Below the pieces are notes generated by a model that ran no database searches, was not told the origin of the DNA, and saw nothing but the letters and a program-made list of their open reading frames with translations. Shown piece after piece: positions 15,685 through 25,778 of a stretch of 64,000 nt of DNA (positions are counted from its first letter, which is position 1; the number at the start of each line of letters is the position of its first letter). Origin of the DNA: Aureispira sp964404215 (GTDB lineage: Bacteria; Bacteroidota; Bacteroidia; Chitinophagales; Saprospiraceae); the NCBI GenBank assembly GCA_964404215.1, contig CAYOJF010000004.1, forward strand, positions 1 through 64,000. Direction: 5' to 3'. Both the position numbers and the translations under genes were made by a program.

Positions 15685-17898
15685 TTATTTTTGAGCATTG
15701 ATATTCAACGAGGCTTTTATTGCCTCTACCTCTGCTTTAAGTGCTTCTAGCTCAGAAAGTTGAGCTTTCATAGTGGTGTTTTCTTGCTTTAGGGTATTAA
15801 TTTCTGTTTGGAGTGTTGCATTATTAGAAGTTGCAGCTTCTAGTTGTTTTTGCTGTTCTTTAACGGCATTGACTAAGATATAAATCATATAAGTCCCTCC
15901 ATCATAGTTGAGCAGTTCTTGTTGTTCTGCCCCCATTTGAACTGTTTGTGTACCAATCATATAGGGAGCAACAGGCTGTACATCCTGAGCAATAATCCCT
16001 ACATGATTTTTATCATCATCAGTAGTATTATACTGTCCATTATACTTGAAGGTAACAGGATTGATTTGTGTCAATACATTGAGTCCATCGTTGAAAGGGG
16101 TAATTTCTTTTTTTGTACGGCGGTCAGACAGTGTTGCCCAAGTACCTCCTCCAGGTCGTTGTGCTATTCCATCTGTTTGTAAGCGAAATCGTTCTTGGTA
16201 GGCCCCTGCTGTTGTATAACCAATACTAAGTGCATCTTGAGCTTGCGTGTTATCTCCAATATTCATTCGTAATTGTGATTGATCACTAGCACTATTATGT
16301 CTAGCAATATAGAGTACATCTGTATTATCAGAATTACCTGCTCCTACATCAGAGCCCGAAAAATAGAGCCTGTTTCCTTCTGCAGGATAAGTACCGGCAC
16401 CACTGAGAGTAGTTAGACCAATACGAGTATCACCATTGATATGAAGTCTCTCTGTTGCAGTAGCCGTACCAATTCCAATATTTTTGTTATCAGTATTGAT
16501 CGTAAATGACTCCCAGTCATTAGTGCTACCTATTCGAGTGCCAATTCTAAAGATATTACCTGCTTGAAATGCCCCATCAAAAAATCCAATCAGAGCACCT
16601 GTTTGACCTGCATCTTGGTATAGCTCTACTCTAGGGTTATCATCTTCATTATTATTGTCTGTATCTGCTTCTACTCTAACTATAGCATCACCAGCCGTAC
16701 CAGTAGAGATATGTGTGATGGTTTGCGGGGCAGTTGTTCCAATTCCTACTTGACCATCATGGTCAATCGTCATACGTACCTCTGGGGCATCGCCTACAGA
16801 AAGAACATTGTTGGTATAGAATTGTAGGTAGGTATCCCAACTACTTCCTCTATATCCTCTAATTCCAGTACTACCAGCAGCGGCAAATTTCCAGTTCAAA
16901 TCTTGTGCACTATTGCTATTGGCAGGTGTGTTAGGTCCCCAGATTCTAATGGCTTCTACTGGAGTAGTTTGACCGTTATCCCCTGCTTTTACCTCTAGTT
17001 TAGCTTGTGGGTCAATCGTTCCAATTCCTACATTTCCAGTCCCACCACCATGGTCTACTACCAAGTAAGCACCGTTGTCTAGGTCTTCTCGTTGTCCTAT
17101 AGCAAAATCTTCATCTTCGGTCAAACCAATGAATACTTCATCTTCATTATTTTGGAATGATTGAGCTACATTTTGTGTACTATTTCTAGATAATCGTAAT
17201 GGGGTAGCATTTGCACTAGTATTTCGGACTTCAAGTCGAGTACTAGGACTTGTTGTTCCAATTCCTACAAAATTGGAGGTTCGTCTTAATGACATGATAG
17301 TATCTAACGCTGCTGTTGAAGTGCTAAGACCTATGAAATTCAATTGTTCGTTAGCAGGTAATCCATCATATTGAATTTGAAAATTTTCCTGCCCGACTGT
17401 CTCTTTAAATACAATCTTTCCTGAGGCTTGTTGATTGGCAGTATTTGTCTCAATATTAAAAACAGGAGCAACTCCTTTTAGATGCAGAAGTGATGTTGGG
17501 GTGTTAATCCCAATACCAACATTACCTTGTGTAAAGATATTATCATTGATATCATTAGGGGCAGTCGTAGTACCAACCTCATACCAGTCTTGATCGCTGG
17601 CGGCTTGATCATAGAGTCTTATCCATTGGCTTCCATCCCAGTAGTAGAATCCAGTACCTGTTGTTATGTTGGTATTGTAGACCAATAAAGAAGTGGCAGG
17701 AGTATTCACTGGAGCTGCGGCAGCAAGATTAGGAATGCTGATTCTTGGTATCAGAACACCTTTGTCCGTATCGGTAATATCTAATTTGGCACTAGCATCA
17801 GGAGTAGAGGTGCCAATACCTACATTTTGTGCTTGTAGAGTGGATATAGTGCCAAACACAAGCGATAAGAAAAATAATTTTGCTAAATTACTACTCAT
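15685..17898 (-). CDS. Secreted repeat protein with C-terminal S74 chaperone/peptidase domain
   Basis: A 737-residue exported protein. I place the start at the ATG giving MSSNLAKLFFLSLVFG, a clean signal peptide ending TLQAQ; an ATG 14 codons earlier would bury it. The body has about six VGIGTxxP-type repeats, each with a following beta strand (LxI/LEV), a pattern common in Bacteroidota surface proteins. The C-terminal domain carries the S74 self-cleavage motif S-D-x-R-x-K (S591, K596; SDRRTKKEI), then VGIIAQDVQ and a coiled coil to the end. S74 domains, known from phage tail spikes, act as trimerisation chaperones that cut themselves off. It sits between a histidine kinase and its likely regulator. 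Confidence 0.88.
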   Translation of the reverse strand: MSSNLAKLFFLSLVFGTISTLQAQNVGIGTSTPDASAKLDITDTDKGVLIPRISIPNLAAAAPVNTPATSLLVYNTNITTGTGFYYWDGSQWIRLYDQAASDQDWYEVGTTTAPNDINDNIFTQGNVGIGINTPTSLLHLKGVAPVFNIETNTANQQASGKIVFKETVGQENFQIQYDGLPANEQLNFIGLSTSTAALDTIMSLRRTSNFVGIGTTSPSTRLEVRNTSANATPLRLSRNSTQNVAQSFQNNEDEVFIGLTEDEDFAIGQREDLDNGAYLVVDHGGGTGNVGIGTIDPQAKLEVKAGDNGQTTPVEAIRIWGPNTPANSNSAQDLNWKFAAAGSTGIRGYRGSSWDTYLQFYTNNVLSVGDAPEVRMTIDHDGQVGIGTTAPQTITHISTGTAGDAIVRVEADTDNNNEDDNPRVELYQDAGQTGALIGFFDGAFQAGNIFRIGTRIGSTNDWESFTINTDNKNIGIGTATATERLHINGDTRIGLTTLSGAGTYPAEGNRLYFSGSDVGAGNSDNTDVLYIARHNSASDQSQLRMNIGDNTQAQDALSIGYTTAGAYQERFRLQTDGIAQRPGGGTWATLSDRRTKKEITPFNDGLNVLTQINPVTFKYNGQYNTTDDDKNHVGIIAQDVQPVAPYMIGTQTVQMGAEQQELLNYDGGTYMIYILVNAVKEQQKQLEAATSNNATLQTEINTLKQENTTMKAQLSELEALKAEVEAIKASLNINAQK

Positions 17899-17980
17899 AG
17901 TTTTGTCAAGTTTTTGAAAGTGTAGTTGAAATAGAATCACTACGAATGGATTCTTAATATGTTTAGTGAAAGTTCATATT

Positions 17981-18034
17981 GAAGTTGTTTAGTGTTTTTG
18001 TTTGTAGGTATAAATAGAAACTTTAAACAACTTC
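17981..18034. repeat. Dispersed repeat element with inverted ends
   Basis: GAAGTTGTTTA at 17981 and TAAACAACTTC ending at 18034 form inverted ends of a 54-bp element. Its right half, read on the minus strand, matches 63509 onward for about 33 bases (GAAGTTGTTTAAAG-YTTCTATTTA-nn-CCTACAAA). The rest of this 326-base gap between the divergent S74 and kinase genes (17899-18224) shows A/T-rich sequence with no ORF or clear promoter. Confidence 0.5.
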
Positions 18035-18224
18035 ATTGGCATCAAAATTAATAAAGATAGCAGGAGGTAGGCTATTATGTCAGTCAATGCTATCTAATGT
18101 AATAGAAGGCTAAAGTACATTGGTTAACTATTTACAATGAAATTTAGAAAATACCTAATAGAATGATCTGTTGTTATTAAGTGCGTGGATTTGATGATTA
18201 AATGCATGGAAAAATACATTTTAA

Positions 18225-21134
18225 ATGTTTATATGTCAAACTAATGGGAGATTATTAGAAATAATAGTATTAAGTGTCTTATGTTTTTCTTTGCCAATCT
18301 CTGGGCTGGCACAAGACCTGCAAACTATTTCGCTTATTAGTAATAGTCAACAACAGAACATAGCTTTCTTTAATTTATTGGAAGATAGTCGAGGATTTGT
18401 ATGGGCTGGTTCTAACTATGGGGTTTATCGGTTGGACGGGAGTCGTGCTGTTAATTATACACAGCAGAATGGGTTGCCTTCTAAAGATGTCATAGGAGTG
18501 GTCGAAGATGCGAATCAGAGAATTTGGTTTTGTACTTTTCAGAAAGGAGTTGCTTATTATGATGAACAACGAGATACGATTGTAGAGCCTGTCTGGAATA
18601 AAGCACTCTGCAAATTATTAGGAAAGGAATGGGTTGATAATTTATTTTTAGATAAAAAAGGGGGGCTTTGGATACAAAAATTTGCTAAAAATCCCAATGC
18701 TTTTGTTGAAGTGTATCAAGTGTGGGAAGATTCTATTATTCCTTATGTACTAAAGGGGGATTTTGATTTAGAAGGTTTTTTGGATACACATGATTTTGAT
18801 GAAAAAAAGAGATTGTTTTTCACTAAAATCAAACAATTAAATGACAACCAACGGGCTGCATTTTATGCGGAACCATTATTTGAAGGCATTAGCAAAAAAG
18901 GAATGGTGTCTTACAGTGCCTTATTTCCAGAAAAGAAGAAAACCTCTGATACAGAAGGGTGGGTAATCTCTAAACGAGTAGTCTTAGATACAGGTGATGT
19001 ATTATATTTGAAATATTATGGTTTTTTTAAAGATACCGATAAACAAGTGTTTTTACCCAATTACCATATCAATGATATTTGTGCTCTTTCCAATGGTAGT
19101 TATATTTTCTCTACGGCACAAAATGGATTACTGATTAGTCCTTCTTTAGAAATAAAAACGTATAATAATCTATTACCCTATCAGCAGATTAGAGCAATCG
19201 AAAAAAGAGGAGATAGTCTTTGTCTTAAAACTAGTGACCGTATCTATAAAATATCAGCACAGGTTGATGGAGTAGATAGACAAAAAACTATTTCTTTACC
19301 AAAGGGGTATCAAGGTATAGAAGCTCCTAAAGCTTTTGTGTATTGGAATGATTTCCTGTTGAATAAAAATATTCATATCAAAGGAAATATAGTTGGTCTC
19401 TTCGACCCAGAAATTGTTGAATTAGTACAAGGGCGGGGCAAAAGTATAGTTCCCGTAAATGATAGCTTATTATTGATGACGACGGGGTATGGCTTTGTTT
19501 TATTGGATGAAGCCCTTAATTTGACATTGAATAGCCAAGATTTAGGATATAATAGATGGACACAGATAGGAGAAGTAGTGGATACCAATACTATTTGGCT
19601 TGGTTCACTAGATACACTTTTTGAATATAACTATCAGACACAACAAATTAACCGGATATCCCTACCGTTACCTACCGATATCGAAACAACACGGATAAAA
19701 GGGAATAAGGAGAAAATAATATTTTTGGGAAGTGCTTCTAATGGATTATTTGTTGTCAGTGAGAGAGGGAATGAGATACAACAGCTAGATATTGAAAAAC
19801 AACTTTACTCTAATGCGATACTCTGTATTTCGCTAGAAAATGATACTACTGCTTGGGTAGGGACAACAAAAGGCGTGAATAAGGTTACTTGTTTTTTGTC
19901 AATAGATTCCATTGCAGTAGAGCCTTATGTTAGTAACCTTTCGATTACCGATATTGCTATTTTTGAAGATGAAATTTTTGTATTAGGAGATGGCAGTTTA
20001 TTGTCTTTTCCTATCAATATGAAGCCTTTAGAAACGACTACACCAGCGTTTTACATTAAGGAATTGAGAACCAAACAGAATAGAATTAAAGTGGTTGATA
20101 ATAGGGTAGAGTTGACTAGGAAACAAAACAGTTTTCAGGTTAATTTTATAGATATTAATTTCAACCCAATGGCTCGGACTACGTTTTGTTATGCTCTTAT
20201 TTCTTCTGAGACAAGGGATACAGCTTGGCAGTACACACAGAACCATAGTATCGAATACTCTAATTTGCTTCCCAATCAGTATGCTTTTTTGTTGACAACA
20301 GCTCATGAGCTTGATCTAAAAGAAAACCCTGAAATAAAGGTATTAGATATTGTAATAGAACCTAACTTTAGAGATACGATATATTTTCATATTGCCATAT
20401 ATGCCTTGGTTATTCTTACGATTAGTGTAGTAGCATTTTTTATTATCGTTATCGTTCGGCGTCGAGTCAATTTGAGAAGAGCATTTGTAGAGTCACAGTT
20501 GAAATTACTGCGAACGCAAATGAATCCACATTTTATTTTTAATACCCTTAATGCTATTACAGGGCATATTATTAACCAAAACCCTTGGAAGTCGGTCAAT
20601 TACTTATCTGTATTCGCGACATTAGTTCGACAGGTATTAGAAAATTCTAAGCATAGCTTTTTGCCATTGGCACAAGAAATTGAGATGCTTCGTTCGTACA
20701 TTGAGTTGGAACTTTTGAGGTTAGGGGATACCTATCATATTGAGGTAGAAGTGGACTCCAAAATAGATCAGAATAGCTACGATATTCCTCCCATGCTCAT
20801 CCAGCCTTTTGTAGAAAATGCCATTATTCACGGAGTAGCACCGAATGAAAAAGGTACGATTAAGATCACTATTCATAGCAAAAATGAAAATTTGTTAGAA
20901 ATAGTAGTAGAAGATAATGGGGTTGGAAGAAGCTTCGCTGCTACAAAACCTGCTTTGTTGGGAGTAGAAAAGAGTGCTTTTGGTATTAAGAGCATAGAGA
21001 ATCACATCCACTTGATTAATAAGAATTATAAAACAAAAATTACACTGAAGATCGAAGACTTATATGAAAAAGGAGAACCTACTGGGACGAAGGTATTGAT
21101 TTCTTTGCCAAGAATAAATAAGGCTTCCTTTTAG
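18225..21134 (+). CDS. Two-component sensor histidine kinase with periplasmic beta-propeller (LytS-type)
   Basis: A 969-residue sensor. A signal segment (residues 1-29, ending GLAQ) leads to a long propeller region with repeats of the form F-V-W-A-G-S-N-Y-G-V and I-W-F-C-T (Reg_prop type), then a Y_Y_Y-like strand region (about 620-710), a transmembrane helix (about 723-745) and a short coiled coil. The cytoplasmic His_kinase domain carries the phospho-acceptor H769 in MNPHFIFNTLNA, then the ATPase domain with the N box FVENAIIHG (N865) and the G box EDNGVG. This type normally signals to LytTR regulators, and the one at 14778 is the obvious partner. The start is the only sensible ATG before the signal. 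Confidence 0.92.
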   Translation: MFICQTNGRLLEIIVLSVLCFSLPISGLAQDLQTISLISNSQQQNIAFFNLLEDSRGFVWAGSNYGVYRLDGSRAVNYTQQNGLPSKDVIGVVEDANQRIWFCTFQKGVAYYDEQRDTIVEPVWNKALCKLLGKEWVDNLFLDKKGGLWIQKFAKNPNAFVEVYQVWEDSIIPYVLKGDFDLEGFLDTHDFDEKKRLFFTKIKQLNDNQRAAFYAEPLFEGISKKGMVSYSALFPEKKKTSDTEGWVISKRVVLDTGDVLYLKYYGFFKDTDKQVFLPNYHINDICALSNGSYIFSTAQNGLLISPSLEIKTYNNLLPYQQIRAIEKRGDSLCLKTSDRIYKISAQVDGVDRQKTISLPKGYQGIEAPKAFVYWNDFLLNKNIHIKGNIVGLFDPEIVELVQGRGKSIVPVNDSLLLMTTGYGFVLLDEALNLTLNSQDLGYNRWTQIGEVVDTNTIWLGSLDTLFEYNYQTQQINRISLPLPTDIETTRIKGNKEKIIFLGSASNGLFVVSERGNEIQQLDIEKQLYSNAILCISLENDTTAWVGTTKGVNKVTCFLSIDSIAVEPYVSNLSITDIAIFEDEIFVLGDGSLLSFPINMKPLETTTPAFYIKELRTKQNRIKVVDNRVELTRKQNSFQVNFIDINFNPMARTTFCYALISSETRDTAWQYTQNHSIEYSNLLPNQYAFLLTTAHELDLKENPEIKVLDIVIEPNFRDTIYFHIAIYALVILTISVVAFFIIVIVRRRVNLRRAFVESQLKLLRTQMNPHFIFNTLNAITGHIINQNPWKSVNYLSVFATLVRQVLENSKHSFLPLAQEIEMLRSYIELELLRLGDTYHIEVEVDSKIDQNSYDIPPMLIQPFVENAIIHGVAPNEKGTIKITIHSKNENLLEIVVEDNGVGRSFAATKPALLGVEKSAFGIKSIENHIHLINKNYKTKITLKIEDLYEKGEPTGTKVLISLPRINKASF

Positions 21135-21299
21135 CAAAAGCAGTACACTAGTATTACAAACTATTTTTATGTATATTTGTAGTAAACAGGTAATAGAAAT
21201 TACTAAACATTATATCAATTTGTAAGTAGGGAGATAAGCACAGTGGAAATCTAATAACACGTCTTAAACTGCCTATTTTCGTCTAAAAAATAATACATT

Positions 21300-21599
21300 A
21301 TGTTCGGAGGAATGGAAGAAATGCAAGAGCAAATGCAGCAAAAATTATTATCCATAGAGGTAGCCGCACAAGCAGGGGATGGCTTAGTGAAAATTAAGGC
21401 AAATGCAGCTCGTCAAATCTTGGATGTATCTATTGATAGTAGTTTGACAGATACAGAGGAAATTGAAGATTTGGTACTAGAAACAATGAATAGAGTACTC
21501 CAGTTGGCTGCTATAAAAGAACAAGAAGAATCTTCAAAAATGTTGAGTCAGATGATGCCTCCTGGTATGGGAGACTTAGGAGCACTTTTTGGTAAGTAA
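21300..21599 (+). CDS. YbaB/EbfC nucleoid-associated protein
   Basis: A 99-residue member of the YbaB/EbfC family, small dimeric DNA-binding proteins. The central pattern VAAQAGDGLVKIKANAARQILDVSIDSSL and the helix EDLVLETMNRVLQLA match the family core. The Met/Gly-rich tail MMPPGMGDLGALFGK resembles the usual PGM/PGL ending. It is not next to dnaX or recR here. A hairpin followed by T6 lies behind it. Confidence 0.9.
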   Translation: MFGGMEEMQEQMQQKLLSIEVAAQAGDGLVKIKANAARQILDVSIDSSLTDTEEIEDLVLETMNRVLQLAAIKEQEESSKMLSQMMPPGMGDLGALFGK

Positions 21600-21633
21600 T
21601 AAAACTTATGTTCTGTATTGCATCAAAAATAAT

Positions 21634-21669
21634 GGGGGAGTGACCACTGGTTGGCTACTGCCCTTTTTT
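21634..21669 (+). terminator. Possible terminator after ybaB
   Basis: A bulged stem (GGG/CCC, AGT/ACT and ACC/GGT segments) is followed by a T run. It is weaker than the other terminators in the window. Confidence 0.45.
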
Positions 21670-21686
21670 AATTTAAATGAATAAAA

Positions 21687-22754
21687 ATGGCAATTTATGT
21701 AGGTCGGTGGGATTGTAGTACTTGTGGTCATAAAGGGATATTAGGTCCCGAAACACAGTGCCCCAATTGTAGTGCAGCACGCCCCAAAGATGTTGTTTTT
21801 TATCAAGCAGCAGAAAAAGATATCGTACAGGATAGTGCACTACTTCAGCAGGCCAAAGCTGGAGCTGATTGGAGATGTTCTTATTGTGGTGGTAATAATA
21901 AAGCTTGGGAATCAAAGTGCACTACTTGTGGAAACCCCAAATCAATCAAAGGAGGTGACGAAAACTTAGCAGTAGTAGATTACACACTGACAAATACGCC
22001 TAGATCAGGTGAAAAAAAACGAGATCGAGTCGTTCATCCAGATCAAAAATCTGTTCCAAAAAAAACGAAATGGAAACGACGCTTACTTATTGGAATAGGA
22101 GTATTGTTTTTGTTGATATTTTTGTTGGGATATACTAAGGAAAGTACCGTCGAAGTGTTGGGGTTTGACTGGGAACGAACAATTACGGTAGAGCAATACA
22201 TAGAGGTAGAAGAAGAAGCCTGGGAATTGCCATCAGGAGGACGTCTCCTTCAACAGTTCAGAGCTATACATCATTACAATAAAGTACTAGATCATTATGA
22301 GACTCGGACACGAACAGTCCAAGAGGCGGTTGGGACAGAACAGTATGTTTGTGGAACTCGTAGTTTAGGGAATGGTTATATGGAAGATAAATATTGCACC
22401 CGTACGGTGTATGAAAGTAGAGAAGAGACCTATGAAGATCCAGTGTATAGAAAAGAACCCGTTTATCAACAGAGGTATCGGTATGCTATCTTTCGATGGA
22501 AGCCCGCCAATCCGATTCATACTAAAGGAGAAGATCAAGCCCCTAAATGGGGCGATATCGCCTATATAGATCGGAATGAAAACCTCAGAGTCCGTCAAAA
22601 AGAAGCAATTTATAGTATAATAGTGAAAGACAAAAATGATAAGAGGCATAAAGAGCAGCTCCCGTTCGACAAATGGAGTAGCTTAGAGAAAGGGCAAGAA
22701 TTGAAGGCAAAGGAAGGTCTTATGGGAGGATATAGGGGATTAGACGAAATGTAG
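21687..22754 (+). CDS. Membrane protein with two RanBP2-type zinc ribbons
   Basis: A 355-residue protein. The N-terminus holds two Cys4 zinc ribbons of the RanBP2 type: W-D-C-x2-C...C-x2-C (about 8-29) and W-R-C-x2-C...C-x2-C (about 62-82). A basic linker and one transmembrane helix (about 130-150) follow. The roughly 200-residue C-terminal part is rich in Tyr, Glu and Arg, contains a local Cys pair and ends in charged residues; I do not recognise it. Ribbons on the cytoplasmic side and the C-terminal domain outside is the likely topology. The ribbons suggest protein or RNA contact at the membrane, but no function can be assigned. Confidence 0.75.
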   Translation: MAIYVGRWDCSTCGHKGILGPETQCPNCSAARPKDVVFYQAAEKDIVQDSALLQQAKAGADWRCSYCGGNNKAWESKCTTCGNPKSIKGGDENLAVVDYTLTNTPRSGEKKRDRVVHPDQKSVPKKTKWKRRLLIGIGVLFLLIFLLGYTKESTVEVLGFDWERTITVEQYIEVEEEAWELPSGGRLLQQFRAIHHYNKVLDHYETRTRTVQEAVGTEQYVCGTRSLGNGYMEDKYCTRTVYESREETYEDPVYRKEPVYQQRYRYAIFRWKPANPIHTKGEDQAPKWGDIAYIDRNENLRVRQKEAIYSIIVKDKNDKRHKEQLPFDKWSSLEKGQELKAKEGLMGGYRGLDEM

Positions 22755-22807
22755 GACCAATCCCTCAGATTAGCAATTGACCCATATTAATCCACAAAAC
22801 AAAACAT

Positions 22808-25486
22808 ATGAAATATAATAGCATTATTCTAGGATTGTTATTTTGGTGTATTACCAATGTGGCTAATGGACAAGACCAATTTCCACATGTAGAGGGAGAG
22901 TTATTGATTCAGCTCAAATCTGGCAAAACATTAGAGGCTGTCTTGAAGGACTTAGGGGAATATGAAGGCATGGCGACCAAAGTTGTGGCTAAAAGGCACC
23001 TTTCTCCACAATTGAATATTTGGCAGGTAACGTTTGATGATAGTATTATTGAACACAATACGATATTGGGTTTAGCGACAGAGCATGCTGCGGTAGAGGG
23101 AGCTCAGTTGAATTATATTACAGAAAAAAGAGTGGTACCTAGTGATGTAAATTATGGACAGCAATGGCAGTACGAACAAGTTTCGGACTTTGATTTGGAT
23201 GCAGAAGCAGCTTGGGATATCACGACAGGTGGCGTTACGGCTCTAGGCGATACGATTGTGGTTTGTGTTATTGATGATGGTGTAGAGGTTAGTCATCCAG
23301 ATTGGAAGGATAACATTTGGTACAATCATAATGAAATCCCTAACAATGGACTAGATGATGATGGCAATGGTTATATAGATGATTATAGAGGGTGGAATGC
23401 TGATGCCAATACCAATGATATATTACCGCCCAACCCTTGGAATACACATGGTACACCTGTGGCAGGTATTGTAGCAGCACAAGGGGATAATGGGATTGGA
23501 GTTACAGGAGTCAATTGGGACGTGAAAATGATGTTTGTCGTAGGTGGTGGGACGAATGCAGCGGCTATTGCTGCGTACGATTATCCTTTAGCTTGTCGTA
23601 GGCTGTATAACCAAACCAATGGAGCCTTGGGAGCATTTGTTGTTGCTACAAATGCCTCTTGGGGGGTTGATAACCAGGATTGCAGTACTTATGCTCCTTT
23701 AGTGAATGCTATTTATGATAGTTTAGGTACAGAAGGAGTGCTCAATGCTGCTGCTACGACTAACTCTAACACCAATGTAGATTTGCAAGGCGATTTTCCA
23801 ACTACCTGTACAAGCGATTATATTATAGGAGTTACGAATATGCAACAAAATGGAAATAAAGTTCCTTCCGCAGGATATGGTGATACACATGTTGATTTGG
23901 GAGCCTATGGACAAGGATCCTATACCATAGCTACAGGACAAACCTACAATACTTTTGGAGGGACTTCAGCGGCGGCTCCACATGTAGCTGGAGCAATTGG
24001 TTTACTTTATTCAGCTCCCTGTACTCGCTTTGCAGTATTGGCCCGTCAGCAGCCTGCTCAAACAGCTTTATTGATTAAGCAAATTCTATTGAATAGTACA
24101 GTTGCTCACCCTACCTTACAAGGAATAACAGCTTCAGAAGGGGTGCTAAATCTTAAGAATGCACTCGATTCGGTACTCAATATTGGGTGTTCGGTAGCTG
24201 GGTGTCATGAGCCTTATCAACCCACCTCTATTATGTCAACAGGTACTAGTGCTATCGTGAGTTGGGATTCGGTTGATTCGACTAGTCAATATTATTACCA
24301 ATACCGAATAGTAGGTACTACTACTTGGACTACAGGAGCAGTGACAGATACTTTTGTCTTATTGAACAGCTTGTTGCAGTGTAGTCAGTATGAAATACAG
24401 GTTGCTTCAGATTGTGATTCTACTAATTATTCAGAAAGTCTACGTTTTGAAACAGAAGATTGTTGTACTGCTCCTAGCAATATAACGATTACTCAAGAGG
24501 GATTAACTACGGCTAGTTTTAGTTGGGATACAGTAATATTAGCGAACAGCTATAGTGTAGAGTATAAGCGTAGAGATGATACGACTTGGACTAGTGTTGG
24601 AACAAGCTTAGACAGTCTAAATTTGGTTGGTTTGGATAGTTGCACGGTATACGAGTTGCGGTTGTTATCCAATTGTGCTGTGAATATCAACAACTCTTAT
24701 TCTTCTACGACTATATTAGAAACAGATGGTTGTGGTTCTTGTTCCAAAGGGGCTTATTGTACTTCTGCAGGAACTAATACTAATGATGATTGGCTAGAAC
24801 GAGTCACTTTTGGGAGCATCAATAATACTTCAGGAAATGATAATGGCTATAAATCTTTTGTGCAGGATAATATTACAACTACTGTAGCAAGGGGAGCAAA
24901 TTACCCAATTGATATTGACTTAGGTTTCAATACTGGTTTTTGGGCAACTAACTGGCGATTGAAAGTTTGGATTGATTATAATCAAGATGAATTTTTTGAC
25001 CCTAATACAGAATTAGTCTATGACGCTGGGGCTATTAATACAGCTATCAGAAATCATACGGGAATGATTACGATACCAAGTGCCGCCCAAATGGGACGAA
25101 CAAGAATGCGAGTGAGTATGAAATGGGGTAATACAGATCTTGCGGCTTGTGATAATCCTACTTATGGTGAGGTGGAAGATTATTGTATACTGATCGCAGG
25201 ATTGACTGATTTGACAAAAGTAATATCAACAGAGTCAACGACACTAGAGGTATACCCCAATCCATTCGATCGAAATATTTACTTAGATATTCATAGTGCT
25301 AAGAGGCAAGATGCTACTATTCAAATTGTTAATATTGCTGGGCAGCAATTGCTTAGACAACAGCAAAACTTGATAGCTGGTAGGCAGCAGATGACCTTAG
25401 ATTTACCTAAGGTAGCAGCTGGGGTCTATTTTTTGAAAATGCAAATGGGGGAAACCATACTGATTAAGAAAATAGTGAAGCAATAG
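22808..25486 (+). CDS. Secreted subtilisin-like S8 peptidase with T9SS sorting domain
   Basis: An 892-residue exported protease. A signal peptide (residues 1-21) and an inhibitor-like propeptide (to about 115) precede the S8 domain with D156 (VIDDGV), H214 (NTHGTPVAG) and S387 (GGTSAAAPHVAG). Two fibronectin III-like domains follow (about 475-555 and 558-640), then a GEVED-type domain (about 655-795, with WIDYNQDEFFDP and YGEVEDYCI). The end (about 810-892) is a type A T9SS C-terminal domain (LEVYPNPF... GVYFLKMQMG... KKIVKQ). It should be exported by Sec, carried across the outer membrane by the type IX system and anchored or released there, degrading extracellular protein. A 163-bp inverted-repeat element follows it. 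Confidence 0.94.
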   Translation: MKYNSIILGLLFWCITNVANGQDQFPHVEGELLIQLKSGKTLEAVLKDLGEYEGMATKVVAKRHLSPQLNIWQVTFDDSIIEHNTILGLATEHAAVEGAQLNYITEKRVVPSDVNYGQQWQYEQVSDFDLDAEAAWDITTGGVTALGDTIVVCVIDDGVEVSHPDWKDNIWYNHNEIPNNGLDDDGNGYIDDYRGWNADANTNDILPPNPWNTHGTPVAGIVAAQGDNGIGVTGVNWDVKMMFVVGGGTNAAAIAAYDYPLACRRLYNQTNGALGAFVVATNASWGVDNQDCSTYAPLVNAIYDSLGTEGVLNAAATTNSNTNVDLQGDFPTTCTSDYIIGVTNMQQNGNKVPSAGYGDTHVDLGAYGQGSYTIATGQTYNTFGGTSAAAPHVAGAIGLLYSAPCTRFAVLARQQPAQTALLIKQILLNSTVAHPTLQGITASEGVLNLKNALDSVLNIGCSVAGCHEPYQPTSIMSTGTSAIVSWDSVDSTSQYYYQYRIVGTTTWTTGAVTDTFVLLNSLLQCSQYEIQVASDCDSTNYSESLRFETEDCCTAPSNITITQEGLTTASFSWDTVILANSYSVEYKRRDDTTWTSVGTSLDSLNLVGLDSCTVYELRLLSNCAVNINNSYSSTTILETDGCGSCSKGAYCTSAGTNTNDDWLERVTFGSINNTSGNDNGYKSFVQDNITTTVARGANYPIDIDLGFNTGFWATNWRLKVWIDYNQDEFFDPNTELVYDAGAINTAIRNHTGMITIPSAAQMGRTRMRVSMKWGNTDLAACDNPTYGEVEDYCILIAGLTDLTKVISTESTTLEVYPNPFDRNIYLDIHSAKRQDATIQIVNIAGQQLLRQQQNLIAGRQQMTLDLPKVAAGVYFLKMQMGETILIKKIVKQ

Positions 25487-25524
25487 ACGATTAATAAAAA
25501 CAAAACGTTAATTTTAGATGTAAT

Positions 25525-25687
25525 AAGTACTAGATCAAAAATAAGGATAGATAAAATCACAGAGATTTTTGCTATGTAATGAGGCAAAAAACGTAGGGAT
25601 AGCCATAGCTATCACGAGGCTTTTTAACAAAATTAGATACAAAAATATCGCTTGATTTTACTATTAATTATTTTTGATTTGGTACTT
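25525..25687. repeat. Long imperfect inverted repeat, MITE-like
   Basis: The sequence from AAGTACTAGATC (25525) folds back on ...GATTTGGTACTT (ending 25687). The outer arms of about 57 bases are roughly three-quarters complementary, and the centre is a GATAGC-CATA-GCTATC hairpin (25598-25613). Flanks are TA-rich. There is no ORF inside. It fits a decayed miniature inverted-repeat element or a large stable RNA hairpin at the end of the protease gene. It occupies most of the 292-base gap between the protease and the next gene. Confidence 0.55.
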
Positions 25688-25778
25688 ATATATTAATCAA
25701 TGGCAAGTTTGGATGCTAGAGGTAGACTTAGATCTTTACCAGCTAAACTTGTATTAGGCTCATAAAAATAATTAATCT

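Noticed and set aside
15685..17898. Phage tail fibre or prophage remnant
   Set aside because: The S74 domain occurs in tail fibres, but the signal peptide, VGIGT repeats and lack of phage neighbours point to a bacterial surface protein.
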